A program made the translations under genes and the position numbers. Below the pieces are notes generated by a model. That model was not told where the DNA came from, made no database searches, and saw only the letters and a program-made list of their open reading frames with translations. From Coriolopsis trogii (lineage: Eukaryota; Basidiomycota; Agaricomycetes; Polyporales; Polyporaceae), in assembly GCA_020543525.1 (NCBI GenBank), contig JAHYIO010000007.1, positions 186,001 to 250,000 on the forward strand: DNA of 64,000 nt, given 5' to 3'. Shown here one piece after another: positions 1 through 11,721 of this stretch. How positions within the stretch are numbered: position 1 is the first letter of the stretch; every line of letters begins with the position of its first letter.

Positions 1-2259
1 TGTGGTGATGACGCTCGCCATCCCGAACCCTTGCGGGACGATGTCAAACCAGAGATGGTACGTGGCGGACGACTCGTTCCACATGGCCACGAGCGAGGCA
101 GCGACGACGGTCATCAGGCAGGAGCAGAGGGTCAGTGTGTACAATCTCCCGGTCCGGCGCATGACCCTAATAGAAGAAACGTCAGATACGGATTGGCATA
201 TACGGCCGCTGCGGTCAGAACAGTCCACTCACCATCCGGCAAAAACGCTCCCGGTGGAGATTGCTACCTGAGAAGGGCGCACGAGGTCAAGACTGCGCTC
301 ACAGACGGAGACCTCTCGAGATACGTACAGAATGAGGTAATAGGTGAAGTCCTGGAGAAGAGGTCAACAGACGCTCTCAGAAACCTCGGAGGAGTATGAA
401 CGCACCAGAGTCCGTGGAGGAGTTTAGTCTAACAGCCGAGAAGTACTGGACGCCTTGGTTACGACAGTCCTCGTGCATGAGCGCAAATGAAACTCACTAA
501 TGGTACGTTATAAATCTAAACCGCGCGCGTTAGGCGGCGGTCAGGAGGATACCAGTGGCAGATGGACGTACCATCGAGAATGCGGCGACGCTGCCAAAGA
601 AGTTTGATAGCGACACAAAGAGCGGCGTCCTCTGCCTGACCAGACGCATCGGCATGACCGGGTAGGGCGAGTAGCAAGTCTCGGTCCAGATGAACAGCGC
701 GCCAAACAGGACACTGGACAGGAGGAGGCCCCACACGAGCGGGTGCGCCCACGGCAGTTCTTCCGTCGACTTGAGGGAGAGGCCGAGAAGCAGGCAGCCG
801 ACCGTGCCGACGAGGGTGAAGGAACCCAAGACGTCGATGCGGCGCAGCTTTGCGCGGAGAGGCTGTTTCTCCACCTCGTCTGGAAGCTTGATCGAGACCT
901 TCAGGGCGACAAGGATGAAGGAGAAGACGAGGATGGGCATCTGGTGTCGCACGTCATGCACCGCCATTGCAATGTGTTTGTTGGAGACGTATGATAGGAT
1001 GCGTCAGGTGGTGGGCGCGATTGAGTTTGGGAACATCGATAGGAGGAGATAGTCAGTCGGGCTCAGTGAACCGGCGCTCGAGGAGTGACGAGAGCCCCAG
1101 GCTCACCTGGAGGAGAAAAGCCGATCGCCTGAGATTGAAAGGTGGCAGATGTCAGAATCAGAAGATGACATAGGAAGAGTGTTCATGAGAGGATAGCTCA
1201 CCATCCCAGGGCGTCGTTCATCCAGCCACCGAGAGGACCTCCCAAGCCGGCTCCCAGGCCGAAGAGACTAGGTGACGTGTGATGAATACAGGGACATGTT
1301 CGTCGAGCAAGAATAGAGAATGCGCACATATTTGTCATTCCTTGATAGAGACCTCGCTGGCGGCTGGCGGATGGAGAGTGAGCATGGCGAAAGAGGAATT
1401 GCCCGATGAGGCCGGGATATGGACTTACAGGGGTATTAGATCCGTTACAGCGACGCTTGAGACTATGGTGAGTATGTCCATGTTAGCTATGTGTTTGATG
1501 ACGTCAGACGCCGGGTCGCGCTCGCGCTCACCTGTCATCACTCTGTGGTATTGGGACGCGTTGGGCGAGCGGTATCGATGAGAAATCTGATCTGAGTGGG
1601 AGGAGACATTCAGAGGGAACTCACCCACCGCCACCCATGCCAGCGAGTGCGCGCGCGGCGATAAGCGCGTCCATCGAGGGCGCGAGGCCGCAGAAGAGCG
1701 TGCCCAAGCCTGGGAGGCGACGGTTAGGTGCGTGGCGGGAGGAGCGGGAAGAACGACGTACCAAAGAAGGATAGAGCGAGAAGCATGGCACCCTTACGGC
1801 CCAATATGTCTGAGAGGCGGCCTAGGAAGAGATGTCGTCATGTAGGCGAGATGCGGCAAATAGAGGAGGCGCGTACCGTAAAGAGGGGTAAAACAACATA
1901 CTGATAGCAAATAAGAAGTGCCGATGTACGACGAGCGGTTGGACTCGTTGAAGTAGCTGCCGATGGGAGACAGGAGGGTGGCGACGATGGTGCCTGTCGC
2001 GCGAGTCAGAGGTGGTGGCGGAGGACAGGCGAGGGGAAGGGTTACCGTCGAGGGCACCCAAGAAGACGGCGCTCCATAGGCCAGCGAGTACCCAGGCAAG
2101 GTCGGAGCGCGAGACCTTGTCTGGCTGTGGAGGCTCGGGAGTCGAGGTCTGTGTGCGCTGGGAGTCGCGGGAGCGGGTGGAGCGGTAGGACTGGGCGTCG
2201 GACGGGAGAGCACGGAGGAGAGGACTGGACTCGCGCGGATGGCGGGGAGCGGTGGGCAT
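1..2259 (-). CDS. MFS transporter, DHA2 (Vba/Fnx-like) family, partial at 3' end
   Basis: Probable proton-coupled 14-TM exporter or vacuolar transporter of the DHA2 major facilitator family. The chosen ATG (2259) opens a hydrophilic Ser/Arg-rich N-terminus before the first membrane helix (SDLAWVLAGLWSAVFLGALD). Early exons: 2259-2046, 1993-1877, 1821-1762, 1709-1625. They read in frame through NESNRSSYIGTSYLL, the family loop motif GRLSDILGRKGA, and FCGLAPSMDALIAARALAGM. Later exons are visible but their edges were not fixed: about 1440-1500 (SSVAVTDLIPL), 1195-1260 (GLGAGLGGPLGGWMNDALGW), 530-970 (several helices) and 1-170 (WFDIVPQGFGMASVIT). The end lies beyond the window. Substrate is unknown; basic amino acids or drugs are typical of relatives. 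Family is confident, the exact gene model is not. Confidence 0.85.
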
Positions 2260-5200
2260 GGCGGACGCGGTGTGCGGAGGGAGGAGGAGGGCGAGAGGAA
2301 CAAGGGCAGAGGATATAGCGCGGATTTCAGCTCCTCCCGAAGCTGAGCGTTGGATGGGCTGGTCGAGTGGGACAGAGTGCACAGATCCCGGGAGAAGCGG
2401 GCGATACAGAATCAGACTCGAGGCGCTGGTGGGACTCTGCGTTCCAAGCCACGGCAGCGGCCCACGCCTCCTCTTATACTCGCTCTCCCTGGCCAGGGCG
2501 CAGAGCGAGGAACACTCTCTCCGTAAGCGTCTGCGCCCTCCCGCATCCCCATCCGCGTGCCGTGTCGCTCTACGCCAACGCCTCCAACGCCTCCCAACGC
2601 CTCGCATAAACCACCTCGCCCTCCCAGATCCGCGCGCGTAGATCAGATCCTGCGCGACCCATGGTCATCTTCCGCCATATCCGGCCCACCGTCCCGTCCT
2701 CCTCCTCCCTCCTCGCCGCCCGCCTCTGCTCAGCACTGCCCACCGCGCACTCGTCGTCCGCCACGCCCTCGCGCACGTCTCTGTCGTGTCGCGCGTTGAC
2801 ACAGACCGTCGCCGTCCACGCCTGGCTCGTCCCTGTCGTTTTCTCCGACGTGGACGGATTTCTGGTCATTTCCTCTCACTGCGCCCGCCCAACACAGATC
2901 TCGCCTCATCATCCCGGCCCACGAACCAGTCTGGTCATACTCCATTTTTCGCCGCAACCCATGACACTTGTCTTCCCCAGATCCTTCTGCCCTCGCCACA
3001 TTTACACAAGCTGCCGCCACCCTGCACCTCCGTCCGTTATCATGCGCCTGTCCTTCTCAATAGTCCTTTCTAGCATCCCATTCCACTCTTGAATCCTCCC
3101 TTGCGCTGATCACAGCCCCGTTCCTCCCAATCCAACTCATTTGATCCGCTACGTCGGACGCCTCCCGAAACACAGCGACATCTCCGTCTGCTCATTCTCC
3201 CTTTCCGCAAAACATCCCGCCAGCCACTCCTACCAACCCGAGTCTTCTCCTTTCCTCTCTTGACCCCATTCTGCCGGCGCATTCTCACTCCATGCAAGCC
3301 ATGGTATGCCCGACTGTGAACCGACTCTCCGGCCTGCCTCGCACCCCGGCCTTCGTGTGAGTACCCTTTCATATGTTTCATAAACTCTCCGATGCGCCTC
3401 TCGGATACACTGAGTGCCACCGTCTCTCAGGCATACATATCACCCGTCTCCCGCTGACGTCGCCCGCCGCCGGTGACACAATCCATCGGGCATCCCTCGC
3501 GATACCGGCCTTCATAGAACCGTTCGCCCACAACCGACATCCGCATTAGGTTGTCAGCGTCTTTTCTCCACTCACCTGCATGATGCTCGAGGTGCCAGAG
3601 TCTATCATGTCATCCTCCGATGCCATCGTAGCTGCCGTCCGCTCGTCCAATGGCCGTCCTCTTCTCCCTCCCCGTTTCTCAGCCACATGCTCGTCGCGGT
3701 CGCCCAACCCGTCCTCTCCAACCCTGCGCTCGTACATGGCCAAGGGTTCTCGCCTTCCTGTGGCACTCACGAGGCCACCGTTTCGCTGCTTCGTGTTCAC
3801 GCTTTGGCCACACACGATCTGCGTCTGCTGCGACCGTGCGAGAGGTCCTCAACCTTCGAAGTTCGAAACGCGTTTCCGTCGACATTGATAGCGGCACCGG
3901 GCCGCAACATCAATCACAACGAGGGCTCATGATGACCCGGAGACTCGAAAGTCGTCCTGGAATGCGCCCAGGCAGACCTCTACGTAGAGGTCACTGGCTA
4001 TAGGCTATTGGCGGCTTTGACGGTGAAGATACGGAATTGGAATTCAAACCCGCCCTCGGCCGAACGCTGTGCGCGACGCTCAAGCTCAGTCCTTCTCAAA
4101 CAGCCTTCTGCGTTGCGTTCGTGGGTCCGCCGTGCGTGACCTATCGGAAATTACCATCGTAGCAGTGCGCCTGTAGACGTGGGTGTGTGCTTCCGAGCCA
4201 AGGCCTATCACAACATGTCGTTAGCATAGCGGCATAGCAGGCGTTGGCGGCGAGGGTCACTCTATATCATCCATACCGAGTTCTACGTTCTGCGTGTGTG
4301 TTCGACGTTCGAGCTTCCTCCGACCGGTGCGTACGTCTGTCGAGCGCCGTTTCTCCACTGCCGATGACAGCTAATTTTGGGGAAGAGGACGGCATAGGTA
4401 CTAGGTTCAAGTTCCAAGTTCCGAAGCTCTCTCGCACCAGAACCAGAACCAGGCACCTGTATACGCCCAGCCCCCAGAACAAACCCTCGCTCGGCACTCG
4501 TCTTGGACATGCCTATCGCTCACGACGACGACTCACGTTCGTACGGATCGCCGAGACTCGAGAGGCGGAAGGAGCTGACGTGCTCTGGCGTCTTACATAC
4601 CCCGCGCGCAGAGACGTCCCTCCCTCCGGTGGTGGTTTCCTCGGCGGGTGCAGTCAATCGGGCGCGGCTCCGCGCGTGCGTTCTTCTTTACCGTATTCGA
4701 ACCCTCGCGATCCCTGGGATGCCTTGACGTTTCAGGCGCCGACACGCTCGTCTCGTGGCGCCCCAGGGCCACGTCGGAGAGCTTGGTCCGGGCGCGCACC
4801 CTTCCTGGCCCATTCATTCGAGGGCTGGCGGTGACGCACGTGTCGAATGGGGTTTCGGGGCACGGTGATCCTTGGGGACGGGCCGCTGGGGTTGCCGTTT
4901 CTGGTGCTTGTTTGTAAGCTGAGTGCAGCGTCTGGCGACGTCGACTTGTAGGTCGCTTTCGCTCTCTCGGTCTATTCGAGCCCGGTGCATGAACCATCCA
5001 CGATGCCTGCGGTTCGTCACTTCCATGTCGTGTTACAGTCGGCGGTCTGGTAGACGGGGCAAGCTTCTCGGATCGGTGACTGCGCTCCCCGAGCACCAAG
5101 TACGCATTCGTGTATGATCTGTCGTTCCCTGCTCGCTCACGTCACACGCTCGTATCCGCAGGAAATCTCGGAATCTGACGGGACGGCGGTAGGAGGGGCT

Positions 5201-8200
5201 CTGTCAGACCTGACGCACCGTGGTTGCAAATTCGCATGCGATATTGATGATGACGAGGGTGGCGAGGCGGCTCAGGCTGCCAACCGCACGTCACGGATTT
5301 ACATTGGTGCTTGGGCGGTCCTCTGCCTTTTCGATGTTGGCGCGCTGGGATCGAGGACTTGGGTGATGTGCGGGTGGGGCTCGTGCCCGTGCGGGCATTA
5401 GACTTTCTCGCTCGTCGTAACGCCGCCACGAAGTACGGACACAAGCGATCTTCCATGATCCACCGTCGGCAGGAGGGAAGCGCTTCCGGTGTCTCTGTGC
5501 CTAACGCAGAGAGCGAGTTCAATGTAGTCTACGAGCGGTCGACGTTCCTCGGTGGAGGTTTCCCGCTTTTACACCTTCCGGAGCTGCTGACACACCTTAC
5601 AGGTTCGATTCTGCTGACCGGTGACCCACAGCTACGGCGCGCCTCGCAGTTCTCTCGGCGTTCCGATCCATCCAGTCTTTCCACCTCCGCCAGCCACGGC
5701 TGCGACGGCCAATCCCCGCCCGGATGTCCCGCATTGTGGATTGTACAACGTATGCATGACATGGGAAGCCTCCTAGGACGGCCGTGGCCCGCTTCCGGCG
5801 GAGGTTCAGTGCTCACTCGCTTGGCGGTCGGTAGTGACACTTCCTGTTTGTCTTTTTTTTGCTAGGCAGGGCTCGAGAGGTGCGTGCCACGTTGCCCTTG
5901 CCAATCTCCGCTATGTTCCCGTCGTTTCCTTCAATCTTCTTTTGTGACGCTCGTTTCCGGGTGGGCACAGGGGAAGGGAACCGTTCCGTACCACTGCGAC
6001 TCTCGGCCTTTTCTCGAGGAGCTACCAGTGAGGGTGCAGCCTGGAAGGCTGGGTCGGGCAGGCATGCTCTTTCCGGTTTCAAAGCGGTGAAATATAACCT
6101 ATGGGCGTCACACCAAATGTGAGGTGTCGAGCGGCCCCACAAGCTTCATAGGAAGGTATCCCTCGGGGTGCTGACACCCCGCAGAAGTGTGGTCGTTTAC
6201 ACCGCGAGCACTGCATGCTGTCCGCGTCTTGTTTGTACGCGATGGCTTGCTCGCGACGCCGGCCAGAACATGCGTGCCGCTGCGCACACCACTGCCTGCG
6301 CTGCGCAGTGGCACTTGTGTCCACAGTGACAAGTGGGCGAGGTCGCGAGCCGCGAGCCGCGAGGATGGAGGACGGTCGATGGTGTCGAAATGGGGTCACC
6401 GACGACCATGACCAACCCGTTCCATGTCAGCTGCGCCATAATGTGGACGGCGACCGGTACATGTTGCTCAGAATGCGTATGTCATGAAACACTTGCTGTG
6501 CGGCGCTGCTCCCGTCCGAGGCGTTCATACTGTTTCGCAGTACTTGGGGGAGCATGGTTTGTGCGTAGGAGTCAGCAGCTTCGTGTAGAGCACAAACTGT
6601 GCTTGGGCTTGCCTGGAAGCCCCTGTTTGTGGAGTTGACCCGATATTGCATACGGAGTTCTTGGCAGTCGGCCGTGCTTGGAGCTACGGTCACCATCGGA
6701 TTTCCAGCCGCCAGTGTCGGTCCAGTGGACCCTCATGGCACTCTTTGGCTTGAGTACGGCGCTCCTACCAGCGATATGAATGTTTGCCGCAGTAGAGGCT
6801 GGGTCGTCGGTCATAGCGATGAGGCTAGGGCGTGTGTCACCCCCAGGGCTAGAGCAAACCCCCGGAGGGACCGTCGTATAAGTCGTACTACACGAGATGT
6901 CATGGATGCACGTGGATGGCAGATCATGTCCAAGTCCAAGTCTGGACTGAGATGGTTACCGCCGGCCCGTCTACTGTCGGCCTATGCCCTCACGTCGTGA
7001 CTTGACATTGTATCTTGTGCGGTGCACGGAACACGGTTTCGCTCTCACGGTTTTCGCGAGTGTATGAAGCTCACAGGCTCATACTCGTACCCTGACTCAC
7101 TTCACCACATAGAAGATATCAACCATGCGCCGCGCACTCACTCCTTTGTCACGACTCAATGGAGAAACTCCTGCTGACCTCCCTGCGCTCCGATGTCGGC
7201 GAAGGCGTCGAGGTTCCCGAACGGATTTCCGCAGAGTCACAACTCCTTTCTCAGTCGCGATATGATGATCGTACGTAAAGGTCCCGCAGCTCTGCGACTA
7301 ACATGCCCCGCTCATGTCAAGAAACAGGTCGACGATCGGTGGACACCAGAATGTGGCATTGTGCAAAGAGGGCACACGGCCAGAGCAGGCAGCCACAACC
7401 CACCTTCTGTCCCACCCTCGAAAGGTCTCGGGCCGTCTTGGGAGGTGCACGAACTACTTTGAGAACGAGAGGGAGCCGGCTCCGCTCTTGACCTTATGGG
7501 TCAATCGTCGACGTCGCCGCGCACGTCAAGTAACCGGCGGCCGTCGTGCGACACGGCTCGCCCTCAGCGGGTTCGCTCCGGTATAGTCGGCGCATTATAC
7601 GACATGTCGAGGCGGACATCTCTCCGTGTTCAACGGCGGTGTCTACTGCTGCTGATGTTTCAGCCGATATCATCTTCGGTGGGCCGTTGCGGTGCGACGT
7701 GCCTGTAGCAGATTTGGTCGCCGCAATAACTTGAACGTCAAGCCGTCCGCTCGCTACGAGGATAGAGTACGGCGGGATAGGCTGTCAAGGGGGTATATGA
7801 GTCACTCATCTCACAACTCAGCAGTCTCGACAACGTCTCCCCGCGTTGGGTTGGCATCCTACAGGCTTATCCATCGGCAATCTCTGCGGCTCGAACAACA
7901 ATTGCGCCGACCATGTGTCTTCGCCGGCCTCATTCAGGCTGAGACTTCATTGCTGGTGTCGAACACTCGGCGTGTCAAGCGTGATCGAGAATTGGGTGTG
8001 TTTGATCTCACCATTGGGAGGTCTCGGTCGGTCTTTCACCCCAGAATGCTCTCAGCCCGAATGGATATGGCGCAACGGCAAGACGGTGACAGGCGATGAC
8101 CTGGACGTTACTCGCAAGCAACCGATGAGTCCGGAGCAGAGGCATCTAGAGCCTCGATCCGCAACGCGCATCGGGACGGGCGACCTGTATCATACGTCAC

Positions 8201-10403
8201 ACGTCGCACATATACGTATGGGTGTTATGATGCATAGGTCCGACGGGAATACATTCGCTCCCCATATGTTGGTACTGACTTGTGAACATCTGGCCCGCCA
8301 CCACTTCAGAGTTGCCCAATCTTCGCATGATGTATGACAGTATATCTTCGCAGGCTGTGGACGCGGATATTCCTGACGGACAAGGTTTGTCAAGCTGTTT
8401 CCATGCTGGTGGATCGTCAGTGGTCAGGAGAGGGACGGGTTGACGAGGTGTGCCATTGCTTGCAGGTCCCGCCGAGGAAGTAGAATCCGCCGTGACGAAA
8501 TGGGCGATCTGTTGATGTTTTCATGTGGTCGATGTGAGGTGGTACATTGGCCTGGTAAACCCCTCTTCATGACATCGGATCCAGAACTTCTGCGTCGGTG
8601 TCCCAACTTGGGGCAACTTTGCTAGTAGGCTATCAAGAGTCCTATAACTTCGATTACTTTGCACATCGGCAGCTGGCGCAGCTGCGTCTCCGGAGCCTCA
8701 TCCTTGCGACTAAGCATCGCATGTTTTGAGAGCGAGCAAATGGATGAACGGTTTGTTGGCGAGTGGTAGCTGACGGGTACAGGACGTGGCAGAGACGATG
8801 CCAAGTGAGCACTCTCTAAGAGCCATGCTACGCAGACGTCTAGAACCGCTGTGACTTCCTGTTGGCACAGCACATGCACGGTGCAATACTACATCATGTC
8901 TATGGGACTCGTTGTAAAGTCATGTTATTCTGTACCTGTGTCGATTAGCTCCAGTACCACGAGTCCGCAGGTAGCTGCGGTTCTCGTGAATCCGAGTGGA
9001 CCGTTGACAGCTTATCCAGTCTGGTCAACAGTGCGAAAGCACTGATCATGACTATTGCACTCTCACGGGCCCGAGACCGCAACATCTCGCTACGATACGA
9101 CCGACCCACTGAGCTATGGTACGGCATGTTTGTATAATCTCAAGTCACAGTTTCTCTGTAACGCGCCACTGTTCGCTCCCCAGGTACCGTGGTTCCCAAT
9201 GACACCAGACAGCCCCTCGAAGACCGGAGAGGACACTACGTCCGAAACGTCTCTCCCTCGGCTGTCAACATATGCACCACAAGCACCGAAACCCCGCTCA
9301 TGTGGAACACCTTCAACGGATCGAACATGTGTCGTGTGGCGCGTTGCCAGTGCGTGGCTTCAAGTGCAATCTCCGCCCTCCATGACGGCATCGCCTTGTA
9401 CTGAAGCACGCGGTCCTGGCGGGCCACTCCAGCTGGTATCTGTCTCATGCCAAAACGGCGTTTTCACCTTCGTTGCGTTCTCACAACGTGCCGCACGATT
9501 TCCACAAAGCAACAGCAACTGGCCACGGCTCAGTGACCGACGTAATAGTCGCCATGCGGCCCCATCGTATGTGGGATGCACATGTATCACCAGGGCAGCG
9601 CGCAGGATGGGAAGATCGAAACGGACGAGAGCGACGACGAGAGCAAAAGGTTGTTCGCCGGTGCTAATCACAAACTGTTCTGATTGTTTTTTTTTTCGAC
9701 GAAGACCAGCTCGGATACGCGTCGATGTTTCTTTAAGCTTATATGAATTCCACCGGTTGACAAGGTTACACGAGGGCACCGTTGTCCGACAGTGCGTTGG
9801 GTAGCGGAGTCATTGTGTAGATGTAGTCGAACCGCGATACCGAGCGAGACCAACGTTTGGGCTCAGAAGGGCCACCAATGTGTGATAGTACACGCAGTGG
9901 TGGTCCTTGCATGCCAACGAGATGGAAGCGGTCGGCGACAGACGCTTGAGAGCAACAAGAGTATTATCTGACAATACGCACCTCACTCTCTACGATATTT
10001 GGTGTGCTCATATTTGACGCGATTCCAGGATATGATCCTCGAGCAGGGGAGTCACTGGGCCTCTGGTGTAACGACAAAGCGACGGCCTGCGAAGAAAAAC
10101 TTCAATGTGCGAGCTCGCGTAGTCGAGGAGAACAATGCGGGCAGAGGCTTGACGGGAGAAAGTACATGCTTGTCTCTGGGGATGTGGGGATGAGCTGAAG
10201 CACGGAAAGGCACGAAAGTCTTGGAAGTAGAATGAGAGACGATTGCCGATCGAATTGGAACATATACGCGATCACGTGAATCCTATCTATCGCGACGCGT
10301 TGATGGCGTCATACCCAGATCGAGCTTCGAGCCTTCGACAGACCTTTTAAGGACAGGTAAGTACAAGAGGTGAACGAATAGAATGTGTCTGAACAGCGCT
10401 CAC
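2260..10403. other. Gene-poor region with no recognised gene
   Basis: About 8 kb between the MFS start and the MITE-like element. The first part (2260-3600) is CT-rich on the plus strand and probably holds the MFS promoter and 5' UTR. A minus-strand stretch at 3588-3740 (encoding MYERRVGEDGLGD and more) ends at a good donor (CAG|GTGAGT, about 3587), so one exon of an unknown gene may be present. Elsewhere all frames are broken into pieces under about 250 codons with no recognised motif, and no reverse transcriptase, integrase or transposase signature was seen. It could be decayed transposon DNA, non-coding transcription units, or a heavily spliced unrecognised gene. Confidence 0.5.
6164..6181. 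repeat. Short perfect hairpin (7-bp stem)
   Basis: CGGGGTG, loop CTGA, CACCCCG. A small inverted repeat in the gene-poor region; with a stem this short it may be chance. No function assigned. Confidence 0.3.
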
Positions 10404-10791
10404 TAGGGCTACTCAATTCTGTCTGCTCGCTCAGATTCCTGCTCATCAGCTCGAAAACTCTCGAGCTTGCCGAGGCTTGCCGCTGATGCGGGTCTGCGTA
10501 TTCTCATTATGGTCAGACTACCTTCCAGCCTGCCAACTTACACCTGCTCTTTCTCTCTTTTGCTAACCCTCTTCATTGGTCTCTATACACAGTTGGTATA
10601 TCTTGCTGTCTTGTCTTCCTTACGCCAGTATAGGGACGATAATTATTGAACACGAAAGGGAGGAGGGAGAGGCTCCTCCTTAGCGGGACCTCTGAATTTC
10701 ACACGGCATCAGCGGCAAGTCTCGGCTAGCTCGAGAGTTTTCGAGCTGATGAGCAGGAATCTGAGCGAGCAGACAGAATTGAGTAGCCCTA
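10404..10791. mobile_element. MITE-like element with 86-bp terminal inverted repeats
   Basis: The left arm 10404-10489 and right arm 10706-10791 are reverse complements over 86 bp with two mismatches, separated by 216 bp of unrelated CT-rich DNA with no convincing ORF. Both arms begin TAGGGCTACTC, which fits a TA target duplication plus a GGGCTACTC terminus, as in non-autonomous Tc1/mariner-type elements. That class assignment is inference, because a TA duplication inside the repeat cannot be proved from one copy. Each arm contains a smaller palindromic core (CTCGAAAACTCTCGAG). The near-identity of the arms suggests a recent insertion or conserved hairpin function. A transcript would fold into a long hairpin, so a small-RNA source is an alternative reading. 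Confidence 0.75.
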
Positions 10792-11721
10792 CTGTTCACT
10801 GGTACGAAACATGATCGCTTCATCTTGGCCATGTATATTGTGGGAACACTGCAGTACGCGAGTAGAAGCCGCTGTGGTGAGTACAAGGTCGGGTGGACTT
10901 TGTCTTACGAACATGAAGTACGTATACTTTGCTCGCATCGATAAATTCATCAGGGGTATCCGGTCTGTCTGTGTGTCTTCAGCCGATTAGGGAGATTGTA
11001 GACAGACAGGGCTATATGTTGCGTCCATTAAGGTAGCCACTAGCCAGACTATTCCAGGGCGCAAGTGACTCACCTTGTTCAGATATGGCAAAGGTCCAGA
11101 ACGCCTCAGTCGAACCCCGCATGGCCTTGAGAATGACTATACATACCGGAAGCAAATGGAGATGTGTTCAATTGTTGTCGTAGATCAAATAGGTTCTACA
11201 ATAAGTCTTGTCTTTCGATCGCCCGCAAGAGATCAGGCAGAATGAAATCTACGATCAAGGCCAAGCCACGATCTGGAGACAAGTCTCTGAGGTTCTTCCG
11301 TGATCGCAAGGCTTGTTGTTGGCGAATTGTGGGTCCGGGGGCAAGGTCGCCTGCATCTAATAGTAATAATAATAGAATCCACCCCTCTACTTACGGATAG
11401 AGGTCACGTGATGTCTCATGTTCAGAACCGCCACCCTACTTACGACTCAAAGCAAGTACACAGTGACGTTGTGGACCAACTACATCCATCCCTTCCGAAC
11501 GCTACCAACCTTGCATGTCAACGCCTAGCCCGCGTTCAAATCGCTGTCTCGATTATTAACCTGGTGTACTCCCGCGTTTTGCTACCTCTTCAAGTATAAT
11601 CGTCACGGGTGTTTCCCAAGGCCTCGATCACACTACCTCGCGGACAATCATCTCGGTGTTTATTGCCATAGATTGGGAGGTATGTTTCCGGTCCCCTCCT
11701 TGGCTCTTGCTATCACCCACC
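10792..11721. other. Intergenic region upstream of the FunK1 gene
   Basis: No gene seen. The stretch separates the MITE-like element from the first ATG of the FunK1 gene and presumably holds its promoter. It includes a short AT-rich stretch near 11361-11373 (TAATAGTAATAAT). No clear TATA box placement could be decided. Confidence 0.4.

Noticed and set aside
7846..8337. 163-codon plus-strand frame with several Cys (NLCGSNNNCAD)
   Set aside because: No ATG at its start, no signal peptide, and no match to a Cys-rich secreted family.
9048..9410. Spliceable plus-strand frame (WYGMF joined to VPNDTRQPLEDRR or another frame)
   Set aside because: A plausible 71-nt intron exists but downstream frames compete, no motif is recognised, and no partner exons were found.
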